The translations under genes and the position numbers were made by a program. This document shows, piece by piece, positions 42,278 through 50,124 of a stretch of DNA of 56,172 bases (the first letter of the stretch is position 1; each line of letters opens with the position of its first letter). Under the pieces are notes generated by a model that worked only from the letters and a program-made list of their open reading frames with translations, had not been told where the DNA came from and did not search any database. Source of the stretch: Bacillota bacterium (lineage in GTDB: Bacteria; Bacillota; Sulfobacillia; Sulfobacillales; JAIMBI01); contig JAKADP010000007.1 in the NCBI GenBank assembly GCA_021820465.1, positions 1 to 56,172 of the forward strand, read 5' to 3'.

Positions 42278-43354
42278 ATGACGCAGGCCATCCCTCAGCA
42301 GGAATACTATCGGGCGCTCGTGGATCGGGACCGGGCGTACGACGGCATCTTCTATGTCGGGGTCACCACCACCGGCGTATTTTGCCGGCCCACGTGTCCG
42401 GCTCGCAAGCCGGCGCCGGCCCACTGCGAGTTTTTTCCCCGCGCGGAAGCGGCCCTGCTGGCGGGGTACCGGCCCTGCAAGCGGTGCCGCCCCCTGTCGC
42501 ATCCCGACCAGGTGTCGCCCGTGGTTCAGCAACTGGTGGACGCCGTGGAGGCGGCTCCCGATAAGCGCTGGACGAATCAGGATTTCGCGGCGCTGTCCGT
42601 GCACAGCGCCACAGCCCGCCGCCAGTTTCGCCGCCGGTTTGGCATGACGTTTGTGGCGTATGCGCGTGCCCGCCGCCTCGGCTTGGCCCTGCAGGAGATC
42701 CGGGCGGGACAGGCCGTCGTCGATGCCCAGCTCGCGGTGGGCTTCGAGTCCGCCAGCGGCTTTCGGGACGCGTTTGCCCGCACCATGGGCGTGCCCCCGG
42801 CCCGCGCCGAATCGGCCCAAGTACTGTACGCGCAGTGGATCGACACGCCACTGGGGCCCATGGTGGCGGTCGGCAGCCCCACGCACCTGCATTTGCTGGA
42901 ATTCGCCGACCGGCGGGGACTGGAGCGTGAGATCCTCACGCTCCGGCAAGAGACCGGCGCAGCCATCGTCCCTGGCGCCAGCCCCCCCTTGGTGTCGATT
43001 CAGCAGGAACTTCGCACCTACTTTGAGGGCACGGCCTGTGACTTCGCGACACCCGTCGCGCTCGCGGGCACCCCGTTCCAACAGCGGGTATGGGAGGCGC
43101 TGCGGCAGATACCGGCCGGGTGTCCGTGCTCATACCACGATTTGGCCGCCCGCATCGGCCAGCCGTCTGCCGCGCGGGCGGTCGGCCGCGCCAACGGCGC
43201 CAATCGGTTAGCCGTGGTGATTCCCTGCCACCGGGTGATTGCCGCTGACGGCACGCTGGGCGGGTACGGCGGCGGAACGGCGCGCAAGCAATGGCTCTTG
43301 GACCACGAGCGGCGCGCCTTCGGTGGCGACGCCGTGGCGAGCCCTGGGCCGTGA
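42278..43354 (+). CDS. ada: Ada: methylphosphotriester-sensing activator and O6-methylguanine-DNA methyltransferase
   Basis: This is the full three-domain protein (358 residues). The N-terminal zinc domain is FCRPTCPARKPAPAHCEFF...GYRPCKRC, with C36, C40, C67 and C70 matching E. coli C38, C42, C69 and C72; C36 would accept methyl from phosphotriesters. An AraC-type HTH follows (residues about 80-180), then the methyltransferase with IPCHRVI (C317). Ada demethylates DNA irreversibly and, once methylated, activates its own gene. Most Firmicutes split these functions (adaA/adaB), so the fused form is notable. The ATG at 42278 follows GGAGGAGGAG. Confidence 0.95.
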   Translation: MTQAIPQQEYYRALVDRDRAYDGIFYVGVTTTGVFCRPTCPARKPAPAHCEFFPRAEAALLAGYRPCKRCRPLSHPDQVSPVVQQLVDAVEAAPDKRWTNQDFAALSVHSATARRQFRRRFGMTFVAYARARRLGLALQEIRAGQAVVDAQLAVGFESASGFRDAFARTMGVPPARAESAQVLYAQWIDTPLGPMVAVGSPTHLHLLEFADRRGLEREILTLRQETGAAIVPGASPPLVSIQQELRTYFEGTACDFATPVALAGTPFQQRVWEALRQIPAGCPCSYHDLAARIGQPSAARAVGRANGANRLAVVIPCHRVIAADGTLGGYGGGTARKQWLLDHERRAFGGDAVASPGP

Positions 43355-43478
43355 GCGCGGGCCAAGCACGGCCGCGCGCGTGGGGGCGCTCCCCTGGAAG
43401 CTTGACACCGGCGGCGGTGCGGCGCCCGTGACATCAAGGGGCCGCATCAAGCCGCATCCCATATCCAGCGGGAAGACG

Positions 43479-44018
43479 CTAGCCCTGCACCGTAAAAGTC
43501 GGCGAATCCACGGTGAGGCGCTTGCCGGCACTGTTCTGATACGTCAGCACAAACTGGCCGCGCCCTCCGCCCATCGCCATGTCAAACGCGAAGCGGATCA
43601 CGGCCCCGTCGGGACTGACGGAAAACCCAGAGATCGCCGTGCTCTGCGCATTGGACTGGGCGCTCGCGAGCGGGGTGGTGACCGTGTTCGCCCCTTCATT
43701 CAGGGACAGCGTGACCAGCACGTACCCTGCGGGGACGTTGGATACCTGCAGCACCACGGTGCTGCCCGCGGTGGGGGTGCCCACCACGTCCACCGCCGGC
43801 CGAGGAATGGGCGGTGTGCTGGACGTTTTCACGGCCGGCACGATCGGCGGGGCGGATGTCCGGCGCGCCTTCGCGCCGGCTTTCGGATGGTGGCCGTGCC
43901 CGCTCACGGGCGCATGGTGACTCCTCGGCGGCGGCGGGGCGGAGCCGCCGGCCGCGGACAGTCCGCACCCCGCCAGCACTGCGGCCAGAACCGGACCTGC
44001 CATGACCACCCAGCGCAC
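43479..44018 (-). CDS. Predicted lipoprotein, immunoglobulin-like domain
   Basis: The 179-residue product starts with a short basic end and hydrophobic segment (RWVVMAGPVLAAVLAGC). It ends in the lipobox LAGC, so the mature protein would be lipidated at its N-terminal Cys and held outside the membrane. A Pro/Ser/His-rich linker (residues about 25-65) precedes a beta-rich domain (PTAGSTVVLQVSNVPAGYVL, FVLTYQNSAGKRLTV). No family can be named. The GTG at 44018 has GGAGG 7 nt upstream; a longer in-frame reading lacks a lipoprotein signal. Confidence 0.7.
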   Translation of the reverse strand: MRWVVMAGPVLAAVLAGCGLSAAGGSAPPPPRSHHAPVSGHGHHPKAGAKARRTSAPPIVPAVKTSSTPPIPRPAVDVVGTPTAGSTVVLQVSNVPAGYVLVTLSLNEGANTVTTPLASAQSNAQSTAISGFSVSPDGAVIRFAFDMAMGGGRGQFVLTYQNSAGKRLTVDSPTFTVQG

Positions 44019-44165
44019 GGCGCCACCTCCCCCCGCATTCGCGGGCAAACATTCGGCGTCCGCCGCCAAAATCCTGTCCCTGATTATCCTCCAGATACCC
44101 CCGGGGGGGCACGGCGCAGGGGCACTCCAGCCGCCTCCGACCGCGACGGGCCCCTGGCCGTCGGT

Positions 44166-44173
44166 GTTATGAT
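44166..44173 (+). promoter_or_regulatory. Extended -10 promoter of the P450 gene
   Basis: TGT-TATGAT: a good -10 (44168-44173) with the TGN extension and no clear -35. The transcript would start about 17 nt before the ATG, giving a very short leader with the GGAGG site. Confidence 0.45.
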
Positions 44174-44196
44174 GGTCTGGCCAGAGGAGGTCCATC

Positions 44197-45570
44197 ATGT
44201 CCGAGGCGCGAGCATCCGTGGCGATCCGCCGAAAGGTCACCCCCGCATCTATTCGTCGCACGCCGTGGGGCCTGTGGGACCTTTACCGGCGGCTGGGCCG
44301 GGATCCTTTGGGCACGCTTACGGATTTGGCTCACAGCGCGGGGGACATTGTGGAGTTTCACGCAGGCCCCGTGCGGGTGCTCTTGCTGTCTGGCCCCGAC
44401 CCCATTGCCGACGTGCTGGTCAAACAGCAGCGCCTCTTTGTAAAGCCCCGGGGCCCGCTGGTGGCGGCGCGTGTGCTGGGCAAGGGGCTGTTGACCACGG
44501 AGGGCCCGGTCTGGCTCCGGTCTCGGCGCATGATTCAACCCGCCTTTCACCGGCAAACCATCGCCGGCATGGACGGGGCCATCGTGGCCATGACCCAGCG
44601 GCACCTCGACCGATGGCGCGGCGGTGAGGTGCGCGACCTCACCGAGGATATGAGTGCCCTGACCTTTGCCATCGCGGCGGACAACCTGTTTGGCGCGGAC
44701 GTTGACCGCGTGCACCCCGACCTGCTGAAAAACCTGACCCGGGCGATGCGCCATGCGCACCACCGGACGCGGGCCGTCCTGCGGTGGCCCGGCTGGCTGC
44801 CCACGCCAAATAACCGCGCGTTTTTGCTGGCGGTCCAGCAGCTGGACGCGGCCGTGACAGACATGATGACCCAGCACCCCGCTGACGGGCCTCCCCGCCA
44901 CGACGTGCTGGCGATGCTCATGGCCGCACGCGACGCACAGCAGCAGCCGCTGACACGGCAGGAACTGCGAGACCACATCCATACGCTCCTCCTGGCGGGG
45001 CATGAAACCACGGCCACCACCCTCTCGTGGCTGTGGCAGCTTTTGGGCTCCCACCCCGAAGTCGGGCGGCGGGTGGAGCAAGAGCTGGATCACGTCTTGG
45101 CGGGCGCGCCGCCCACTGCCGCTGACGTGGAGATCCACCGGCTCCCGTACCTGAACGCCGTCATCGCCGAGACGCTGCGCCTATATCCTCCCGTCTGGGC
45201 GATGGCGCGGCGGGCCGTGGCACCGGTGGTGCTGGGCACGCACACCTATCCGGCCGGCACCTGGGCCGTCATGAGCCCGTGGGTGGTTCACCGCGATGCG
45301 CGATTTTATCCGAATCCGGGAGCCTTTCGGCCGGAGCGCTGGCTGGACAGCGGACACCGCCATGCCCTGCCGCTGGCGTACTTCCCCTTCGGCGCGGGCC
45401 CCCGCCTCTGCATCGGCAAGCCCTTTGCGCTCACGGAAATGGCGTTGGTGGCGGCGCTGCTCCTGCAGCGGTTTCGCTTCACCCTGACGACGCCGGGGCC
45501 GATCGAGGCGGAACCTCTTATCACCCTGCGGCCCAAGCACCCCATTCTCGCGACCATCACGGCGCGCTGA
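44197..45570 (+). CDS. Cytochrome P450
   Basis: The 457-residue soluble P450 has the I-helix oxygen-activation motif AGHETTATT, the K-helix ETLRLYPP, and the heme-binding loop FPFGAGPRLCIGKPFA with axial C405. It has no membrane anchor or fused reductase, so it needs separate redox partners, none of which is adjacent. The HETTATT and GPRLCIG style resembles bacterial CYP102/CYP120-like and fatty-acid or terpenoid hydroxylases, but the substrate cannot be inferred. The ATG at 44197 has GGAGG 6 nt upstream. Confidence 0.94.
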   Translation: MSEARASVAIRRKVTPASIRRTPWGLWDLYRRLGRDPLGTLTDLAHSAGDIVEFHAGPVRVLLLSGPDPIADVLVKQQRLFVKPRGPLVAARVLGKGLLTTEGPVWLRSRRMIQPAFHRQTIAGMDGAIVAMTQRHLDRWRGGEVRDLTEDMSALTFAIAADNLFGADVDRVHPDLLKNLTRAMRHAHHRTRAVLRWPGWLPTPNNRAFLLAVQQLDAAVTDMMTQHPADGPPRHDVLAMLMAARDAQQQPLTRQELRDHIHTLLLAGHETTATTLSWLWQLLGSHPEVGRRVEQELDHVLAGAPPTAADVEIHRLPYLNAVIAETLRLYPPVWAMARRAVAPVVLGTHTYPAGTWAVMSPWVVHRDARFYPNPGAFRPERWLDSGHRHALPLAYFPFGAGPRLCIGKPFALTEMALVAALLLQRFRFTLTTPGPIEAEPLITLRPKHPILATITAR

Positions 45571-45581
45571 GGCAACCTCCC

Positions 45582-45600
45582 ATGCCCCGGGGGGCATTTT
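45582..45600 (+). terminator. Terminator after the P450 gene
   Basis: ATGCCC-CGGG-GGGCAT followed by TTTTG, 11 nt after the stop. Short but well formed. An A/T tract (AAAAAACTTTTTTT) lies just downstream. Confidence 0.6.
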
Positions 45601-45714
45601 GCGCCTGAGCCAAAAAACTTTTTTTCGAGCAAATCCCGTAGATTCCCCGGGATCCCTTGCCATAGTTGGGCTGCCGCCTATCCTCCCCACCGCAGAAAAG
45701 CCATCGCCAAACCC

Positions 45715-45743
45715 TTGCACACCTTGGGAAGTTCTGGTACGCT
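45715..45743 (+). promoter_or_regulatory. abrB promoter, sigma-A type
   Basis: TTGCAC (45715-45720), a 17-nt spacer and TACGCT (45738-45743), about 37 nt before the abrB ATG. Confidence 0.7.
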
Positions 45744-45779
45744 AACCGCAGTTTTTGTCGAATCAGGAGGGATACCGTG

Positions 45780-46028
45780 ATGAAATCGACTGGAATCGTT
45801 CGCCGAGTTGACGAGTTGGGTCGGGTCGTCCTACCAATCGAGCTGCGGCGCACGCTGAGCATCGGCGACCGCGACTCGCTGGAGATTTACGTCGACGGCG
45901 AGAAGATCGTGCTGCGGAAGTATGAGCCCGCGTGCATTTTCTGCGGCAGCATGGACGGGGTGCAGGTGTACAAGCGCAAGAACATCTGCCAGGCCTGCAT
46001 GGACACCCTGAAGAGCGACGTGGGCTAG
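45780..46028 (+). CDS. abrB: AbrB-family transition-state regulator with a four-cysteine C-terminus
   Basis: The N-terminal AbrB domain is nearly canonical (MKSTGIVRRVDELGRVVLPI, then ELRRTLSIGDRDSLEIYVDG). AbrB binds AT-rich promoter DNA and represses stationary-phase genes in B. subtilis. Here the C-terminal part has C52, C55, C70 and C73 (CIFCGS and CQAC), which could bind zinc or iron; B. subtilis AbrB has a single Cys. The ATG at 45780 is preceded by AGGAGG. Its stop TAG and the rsmI stop share the palindromic bases CTAG, so the two genes converge with a 4-nt overlap. Confidence 0.93.
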   Translation: MKSTGIVRRVDELGRVVLPIELRRTLSIGDRDSLEIYVDGEKIVLRKYEPACIFCGSMDGVQVYKRKNICQACMDTLKSDVG

Positions 46029-46906
46029 TCGGATCCCTGCGCGTGCCACCGGCGGTAAAGTTCGCGGCGCGATAGCGCGCCGTGGGCGGCCACTTGGCGG
46101 CACGCCTCGGATCCAGGGATTCCCGTCGCGACCAGACGGTCTACCGCCAGAACGGCGGCGTCCCAATCAAGGGGCGCCGCCGTCTTTGCGGGCGGCGGCC
46201 CCAGCACCACGGTCCACTCGCCCCGGGGCGGAGGACCGGCGGCCATCGCGGCAGCCGCGTCCGCCACCGTGCCGCGAAACCACTGCTCGTGGATCTTGGT
46301 CAGCTCCCGCACCCACACCACCGTGCGCTCGCCCGCCCCTGCCGCCACCAGGGCGTCTAGGAGCGCCCGCACCCGATGGGGAGCTTCGTACAGCACCTGG
46401 GCGCCCGGCGCGACCAGCACCCGAGCCAACTGCTCCTGGCGCTCGGCGCCCCGGGCCGGCAAGAATCCCCACTGCACCCACGGCAGGTCAAACCCCGACG
46501 CCGCAAACGCGGCCACCCCGGCGCTCGGGCCGGGAATCGGCGACACAGGCAGCTGATGGGCCCAAGCCGCCTCCACCAGCTCGCGGCCCGGGTCCGAGAC
46601 GGCCGGCAGTCCCGCGTCGGATACGACCGCGACCGCGGCCCCCTCCTCGAGCCGCCGGACGATGTCGGCCAGGCGGTCGGGCCCGGAGTGTGCGTGCCAG
46701 GACAGCAGCGGGACGGCCACGTCCAAGTGCTTCAGCAGGCGGCCCGTGACACGCGTGTCTTCCGCCACCACCAGGTCCACCTCGGCCAGCACCTGGGCGG
46801 CTCGAGCCGATAAGTCCGATAGGTTGCCGATGGGGGTGGCCACGAGATACAGGACGCCGGGCGCCACCCATCGCCGCGCCTCATCCGCCGTCCGGGTTCC
46901 CGCCAC
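46025..46906 (-). CDS. rsmI: 16S rRNA (cytidine1402-2'-O)-methyltransferase
   Basis: RsmI methylates the 2'-O of C1402 in 16S rRNA. The 293-residue protein begins GVLYLVATPIGNLSDLSARA and contains LVVAEDTRVTGRLLKHL, VAVVSDAGLPAVSDPG and IPGPSAG (SAM-binding tetrapyrrole-methylase fold). RELTKIHEQWFRGTV follows, all standard for the family. The GTG at 46906 has AAGGAGG 9 nt upstream and overlaps the end of yazA by 26 nt. It is the last gene of the yaaO-to-rsmI operon. Confidence 0.96.
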   Translation of the reverse strand: MAGTRTADEARRWVAPGVLYLVATPIGNLSDLSARAAQVLAEVDLVVAEDTRVTGRLLKHLDVAVPLLSWHAHSGPDRLADIVRRLEEGAAVAVVSDAGLPAVSDPGRELVEAAWAHQLPVSPIPGPSAGVAAFAASGFDLPWVQWGFLPARGAERQEQLARVLVAPGAQVLYEAPHRVRALLDALVAAGAGERTVVWVRELTKIHEQWFRGTVADAAAAMAAGPPPRGEWTVVLGPPPAKTAAPLDWDAAVLAVDRLVATGIPGSEACRQVAAHGALSRRELYRRWHAQGSD

Positions 46907-47171
46907 GCACCAGCGCCTCCTTGCTCTTCCGTCCGAGACGCTTAATGGCCCGCTCCCGGCGGAGGGCCCATCCGCGGTCGCAAGCCGCCTCCCGGTACAC
47001 CACCTCGAGCGGGCCCCGTCCCCGCGTATAGCGAGCCCCCCGCCCAGCGGCGTGATCCGCCAAGCGCCGGTCTACGTCCCGCGCGATCCCGCAGTAGAAA
47101 CTGCCGTCGCCACAGCGAATCACATAGACCCACCAAGGCGATGCCCATTCAGACTCTGCTCCAGCTGCCAT
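46881..47171 (-). CDS. yazA: GIY-YIG family protein, YazA/UPF0213
   Basis: The 96-residue product has the GIY-YIG core of the UPF0213 subfamily: WWVYVIRCGDGSFYCGIARDVDRRLADH, GARYTRGRGPLEVVYRE, ALRRERAIKRLGRKSKEAL. The first motif reads VYVI/CGI in place of GIY/YIG, common for this subfamily. The cellular role is unknown; small UvrC-like nuclease activity is possible. The ATG at 47171 lies inside the holB 3' end with GGGAG 8 nt upstream. In B. subtilis yazA also precedes rsmI. Confidence 0.9.
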   Translation of the reverse strand: MAAGAESEWASPWWVYVIRCGDGSFYCGIARDVDRRLADHAAGRGARYTRGRGPLEVVYREAACDRGWALRRERAIKRLGRKSKEALVRGGNPDGG

Positions 47172-47827
47172 GCCACCAGCTCCCGATTGGCGTTGCCGTC
47201 CAACGCGCGCGACGCGGCCTCCAGCGCCTGCCACTGCATAATCAGCCTGGCCGCAGGCACCGAGCCGGGGCCGCGCTCAAGGGCGTGGCGGAGGCAGGCG
47301 GCCGCTTCCGCCAACGCCCCGGGCCACCCGTCGCCCTGCACCCGGCCGGCCAGCAAGGCGCGCGCAGCGTCCGACACACCGGTCGGAGCCCCCGCCTGAA
47401 CCCGCACCTGCCGACAGCGCGACCGCAGCGTGACCGCGACGGCGACGGCCGCCTCAGCCAGCAGTACGGTGGCGGCATGGGGTGGGGGCTCTTCCACCAC
47501 CTTCAGCAGCAGATTCTGGGCCTCCTCCGTCATGCGGTCGGCCCCGCGCACCACCAGCACCTTGAGGGGTGCCAGCAGCGGAGGCACCAAAGCCTCCTCG
47601 GGCCACCCCTGGACATCGTCCCGAAGCACCCGCTTGTCTAGGCCGACAACTCGCCAGTCGGGATGCGCGGGCCCCGCGTCGGCCCCCCACAGCGCCTGCC
47701 GGCAGATGGCCTCCACCTGGTCCCAGGTGGCGGGCGGCGCCTCGACCAGATACGCGTGGGTGGGTTGGGCCGCCAGTTCCGCGGCCAAAAGCCGCCATCC
47801 CTCGGGCGTGGGGTCAAAACTTCTCAT
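47120..47827 (-). CDS. holB: DNA polymerase III delta-prime subunit
   Basis: HolB is part of the clamp loader. The 235-residue product shows VLVVRGADRMTEEAQNLLLKVVEEPPPHAATVLL, the sensor/SRC-like block (canonical LLKxLEEPP), with an alanine-rich helical C-terminus. The zinc and P-loop motifs are degenerate, as in other delta-prime subunits, and the protein is shorter than the usual 300 or more. The ATG at 47827 lies inside yaaQ (14-nt overlap) with no clear ribosome site, so translation is coupled. The yaaR, yaaT and yabA genes that accompany holB in B. subtilis are absent here. Confidence 0.87.
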   Translation of the reverse strand: MRSFDPTPEGWRLLAAELAAQPTHAYLVEAPPATWDQVEAICRQALWGADAGPAHPDWRVVGLDKRVLRDDVQGWPEEALVPPLLAPLKVLVVRGADRMTEEAQNLLLKVVEEPPPHAATVLLAEAAVAVAVTLRSRCRQVRVQAGAPTGVSDAARALLAGRVQGDGWPGALAEAAACLRHALERGPGSVPAARLIMQWQALEAASRALDGNANRELVAWQLEQSLNGHRLGGSM

Positions 47828-48140
47828 AGCGGTCGACGGATAGCACAAATATCGTCGCGCCGCCGACCGTCACCTCGACCGGGAACGGGACGTACGGCTC
47901 CCCGCTGTGCGTCGGCGCGGCCGGCGTCAGCGTCTCCTGCCGCATCGAGCTCGTGCGCCGAAGAATCGCCAGCACCTGTTCCACATCCGGCTCTTCTGTG
48001 CCCACCATGATGGTCGTGTTGCCTTCGCGGAGAAATCCCCCGGTACTGGCCAATTTGGTGGCGCGAAACCCACGCCGATTCAAATCGGTCAGCGCAGTGA
48101 GGCCGTCCTTGTCTTGCAAAATCGCGATGATAAGCTTCAT
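47814..48140 (-). CDS. darA: Cyclic-di-AMP receptor, PII-like (DarA/PstA/YaaQ)
   Basis: The 108-residue protein matches the PII-like c-di-AMP-binding family: MKLIIAILQDKDGLTALTDL, RRGFRATKLASTGGFLREGNTT, GTEEPDVEQVLAIL and GGATIFVLSVDRYEKF. DarA forms trimers that bind c-di-AMP; its downstream target is unsettled. The ATG at 48140 overlaps the tmk stop and has GGAGG upstream. It lies between tmk and holB, as in B. subtilis. Confidence 0.95.
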   Translation of the reverse strand: MKLIIAILQDKDGLTALTDLNRRGFRATKLASTGGFLREGNTTIMVGTEEPDVEQVLAILRRTSSMRQETLTPAAPTHSGEPYVPFPVEVTVGGATIFVLSVDRYEKF

Positions 48141-48769
48141 GCGCGTCGTCCTCCCTCTCCCTCGAGAAGCGGTCGCACCGCGTCCAAGACAGCCGCCGCC
48201 ACGTGCGCGGCGTCCCCCGCCTGCGCCAGCACCACCAGACGGTGATGCCTGCTGGAACAGTGTTCGCGAGACAGCATCTCATATCCTTCCCGCACGCGCG
48301 CGTGAAAGCCAGCGTCGCGCTGCTCCATGCGGTCCTGGAGCGTGAGCCGCGGGGTTGGCGCCGTCAGGACGAGCGTCAGGTCCGGCTGGAGCCCGCCGGT
48401 CGCCCAGGCGTTCACGGTGTCCACCCGCTCGCGCGGCACGCCAGCCCCAAAGTGCTGATACGCCACCGTGGACAGGGTGAACCGATCGGCCAGCACCACC
48501 CGGCCGTCAGCCAGCGCCGGGCGTATGACCCGCTCGACCACTTCGTGCCGCGCCGCCCCAAACAACAGCGTTTCCGTCAGCGGGGCCATCACGTGCTCCG
48601 GCTGGAGCAGCACCTGGCGAATCGCTTCGCCCACCGGCGTCCCTCCCGGCTCTCGCACCACGACGGGCTCCCGGCCCGCTGCCGCCAGCCAGTCGGCCAG
48701 GAGCCCCACCTGCGTGCTCTTGCCTACCCCGTCTGCGCCCTCAAACACGATTAGGCGTCCACGACCCAC
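48137..48769 (-). CDS. tmk: Thymidylate kinase
   Basis: Tmk phosphorylates dTMP to dTDP. The 210-residue product has the P-loop FEGADGVGKSTQVG, VVVREPGGTPVGEAIR, LADRFTLSTVAYQHFGAGV (DRY-like motif as DRF), and the LID region LQDRMEQRDAGF. The GTG at 48769 overlaps the decarboxylase stop and has GGGAGG about 10 nt upstream. The order yaaO-tmk-yaaQ-holB matches B. subtilis. Confidence 0.95.
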   Translation of the reverse strand: MGRGRLIVFEGADGVGKSTQVGLLADWLAAAGREPVVVREPGGTPVGEAIRQVLLQPEHVMAPLTETLLFGAARHEVVERVIRPALADGRVVLADRFTLSTVAYQHFGAGVPRERVDTVNAWATGGLQPDLTLVLTAPTPRLTLQDRMEQRDAGFHARVREGYEMLSREHCSSRHHRLVVLAQAGDAAHVAAAVLDAVRPLLEGEGGRRA

Positions 48770-50124
48770 AGCGCCGCCCCCTCCCTGCTGGGTTCCACCC
48801 CTTCCACGCGCGCACCCCGGCCCAGCCAATCCTGCAGCCACTGAGCTGCCTCGGCCGAGATCCGCTCTCCCGGAACCACGACCGGGACGCCCGGCGGGTA
48901 CGGCGTCACCTCCGTGGCCGCCACCAGGCCGGCGGCGGCGCCCAGCGCCACTTGGCGCCGGGGCCCGGCGACCGCTGCCGCGGGCCGCAGCACCGCAGTC
49001 CCCGGAGGCGGCCACGCCGCCAGGTCAGCCGGCGGCGCCGTTGGCTCGCCGAGCGCCGCCACCACCCGCTCCCACTCGTGCCGATCGTAGCCCAGCGCGG
49101 GCCCGACGATGAGGGTGACGCCATCGGCCGCGGCGTGCTCCGGCTCGAACCCCGCGGCGCGGAGGCGGGCCGCCAGCACCGCACCGTCGCCCCGCACGGT
49201 CAGCTTGGCAGGGTCAGCCCACCGCCCTGTCCGCGCCCAGTCCCGCTGTCCAATGGAAAAGCCTCGGCCGGCCAGCCGGTCCCACACCGCCGCCATTTGC
49301 TCCGCCCAGGCGCCCCAGCCGCCGTCTCCTGCCCGCCGGCCCTCGATGTACTGGTCGATGCTGGCCAACAGCAGGTACGACGGCGACGACGTGCTGAGCC
49401 GCCGCATCCACTCGCCTACGCTCGCGGCCTCCCCGGCTGCTCCGGCCAGCAAGAGGCCGGTTTGGGTCAGCACCGGTTCGGTCTTGTGGAGCCCGTGTGC
49501 CACGAGGTCCGGCCCCCACGCCAGCGGATGTGGGGGCAGCGCCGCCGCACGGCCCAGATGCGCGCCATGCGCGGCGTCCACCAGCACCCGGCTCCCGCGC
49601 GCGTGTGCTGCCGCGACCACCGGTTCCAAGTCGACCCCTCGCCCGTCGTAGGACGGATACAGGGGCAGCACCGCATCTGGGCGCGGCCCCGATAACTTGG
49701 CGAGCCAGTCCGCCACGTCGGGCGGGTCGCCGACGCGGGCGGGCGACACCCAGTCCACCCACCATCCCCCCAAAATGGCCGCCGCCAGCACCGAACGGTG
49801 GCTTTGGCGGTCCGCCAGCACGCGGCCGCCGGCGGGAACCATGGCCAGCGCCCCGGCCAGCATCGGCAGGGTGGCGCCCTGCACGGACAGCCACGCGGCC
49901 GACGCCCCGTAGGCCGCGGCGGCGCGAGCCGAGAGCCCCGCCAGCACGCCGGTGGGCTCTGACAGCGCGTCCAGCCCGGCGCTTTCGGTCTGGTCCCACG
50001 CCGCAGCGGCGAGCGCCCACGGCGCGGCCAGCGGCGGCACCCGGCCAAAGTGGCCCGGCATGTGCAGGCGCTCGCGCGGGGCGGCGGCGTCCAGCGCGCG
50101 GGCCAGCGGCCCCTCGCCCGTCAC
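48751..50124 (-). CDS. Orn/Lys/Arg decarboxylase family PLP enzyme, YaaO-like
   Basis: The 457-residue fold-type I PLP enzyme carries RLHMPGHFGRVPP (usually PGHKxG), WLSVQGATLPMLAG, LVDAAHGAHLG (PLP-binding Asp) and HGLHKTEPVLTQTGLLL with the Schiff-base lysine. Family members decarboxylate arginine, lysine or ornithine, or lack demonstrated activity. The PGHF variation and short C-terminus make the substrate uncertain. If it were arginine decarboxylase, it would supply agmatine for the ureohydrolase at 31.9 kb. The GTG overlaps the upstream stop as GTGA, so it is coupled to the membrane protein. Confidence 0.88.
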   Translation of the reverse strand: MTGEGPLARALDAAAPRERLHMPGHFGRVPPLAAPWALAAAAWDQTESAGLDALSEPTGVLAGLSARAAAAYGASAAWLSVQGATLPMLAGALAMVPAGGRVLADRQSHRSVLAAAILGGWWVDWVSPARVGDPPDVADWLAKLSGPRPDAVLPLYPSYDGRGVDLEPVVAAAHARGSRVLVDAAHGAHLGRAAALPPHPLAWGPDLVAHGLHKTEPVLTQTGLLLAGAAGEAASVGEWMRRLSTSSPSYLLLASIDQYIEGRRAGDGGWGAWAEQMAAVWDRLAGRGFSIGQRDWARTGRWADPAKLTVRGDGAVLAARLRAAGFEPEHAAADGVTLIVGPALGYDRHEWERVVAALGEPTAPPADLAAWPPPGTAVLRPAAAVAGPRRQVALGAAAGLVAATEVTPYPPGVPVVVPGERISAEAAQWLQDWLGRGARVEGVEPSREGAALWVVDA

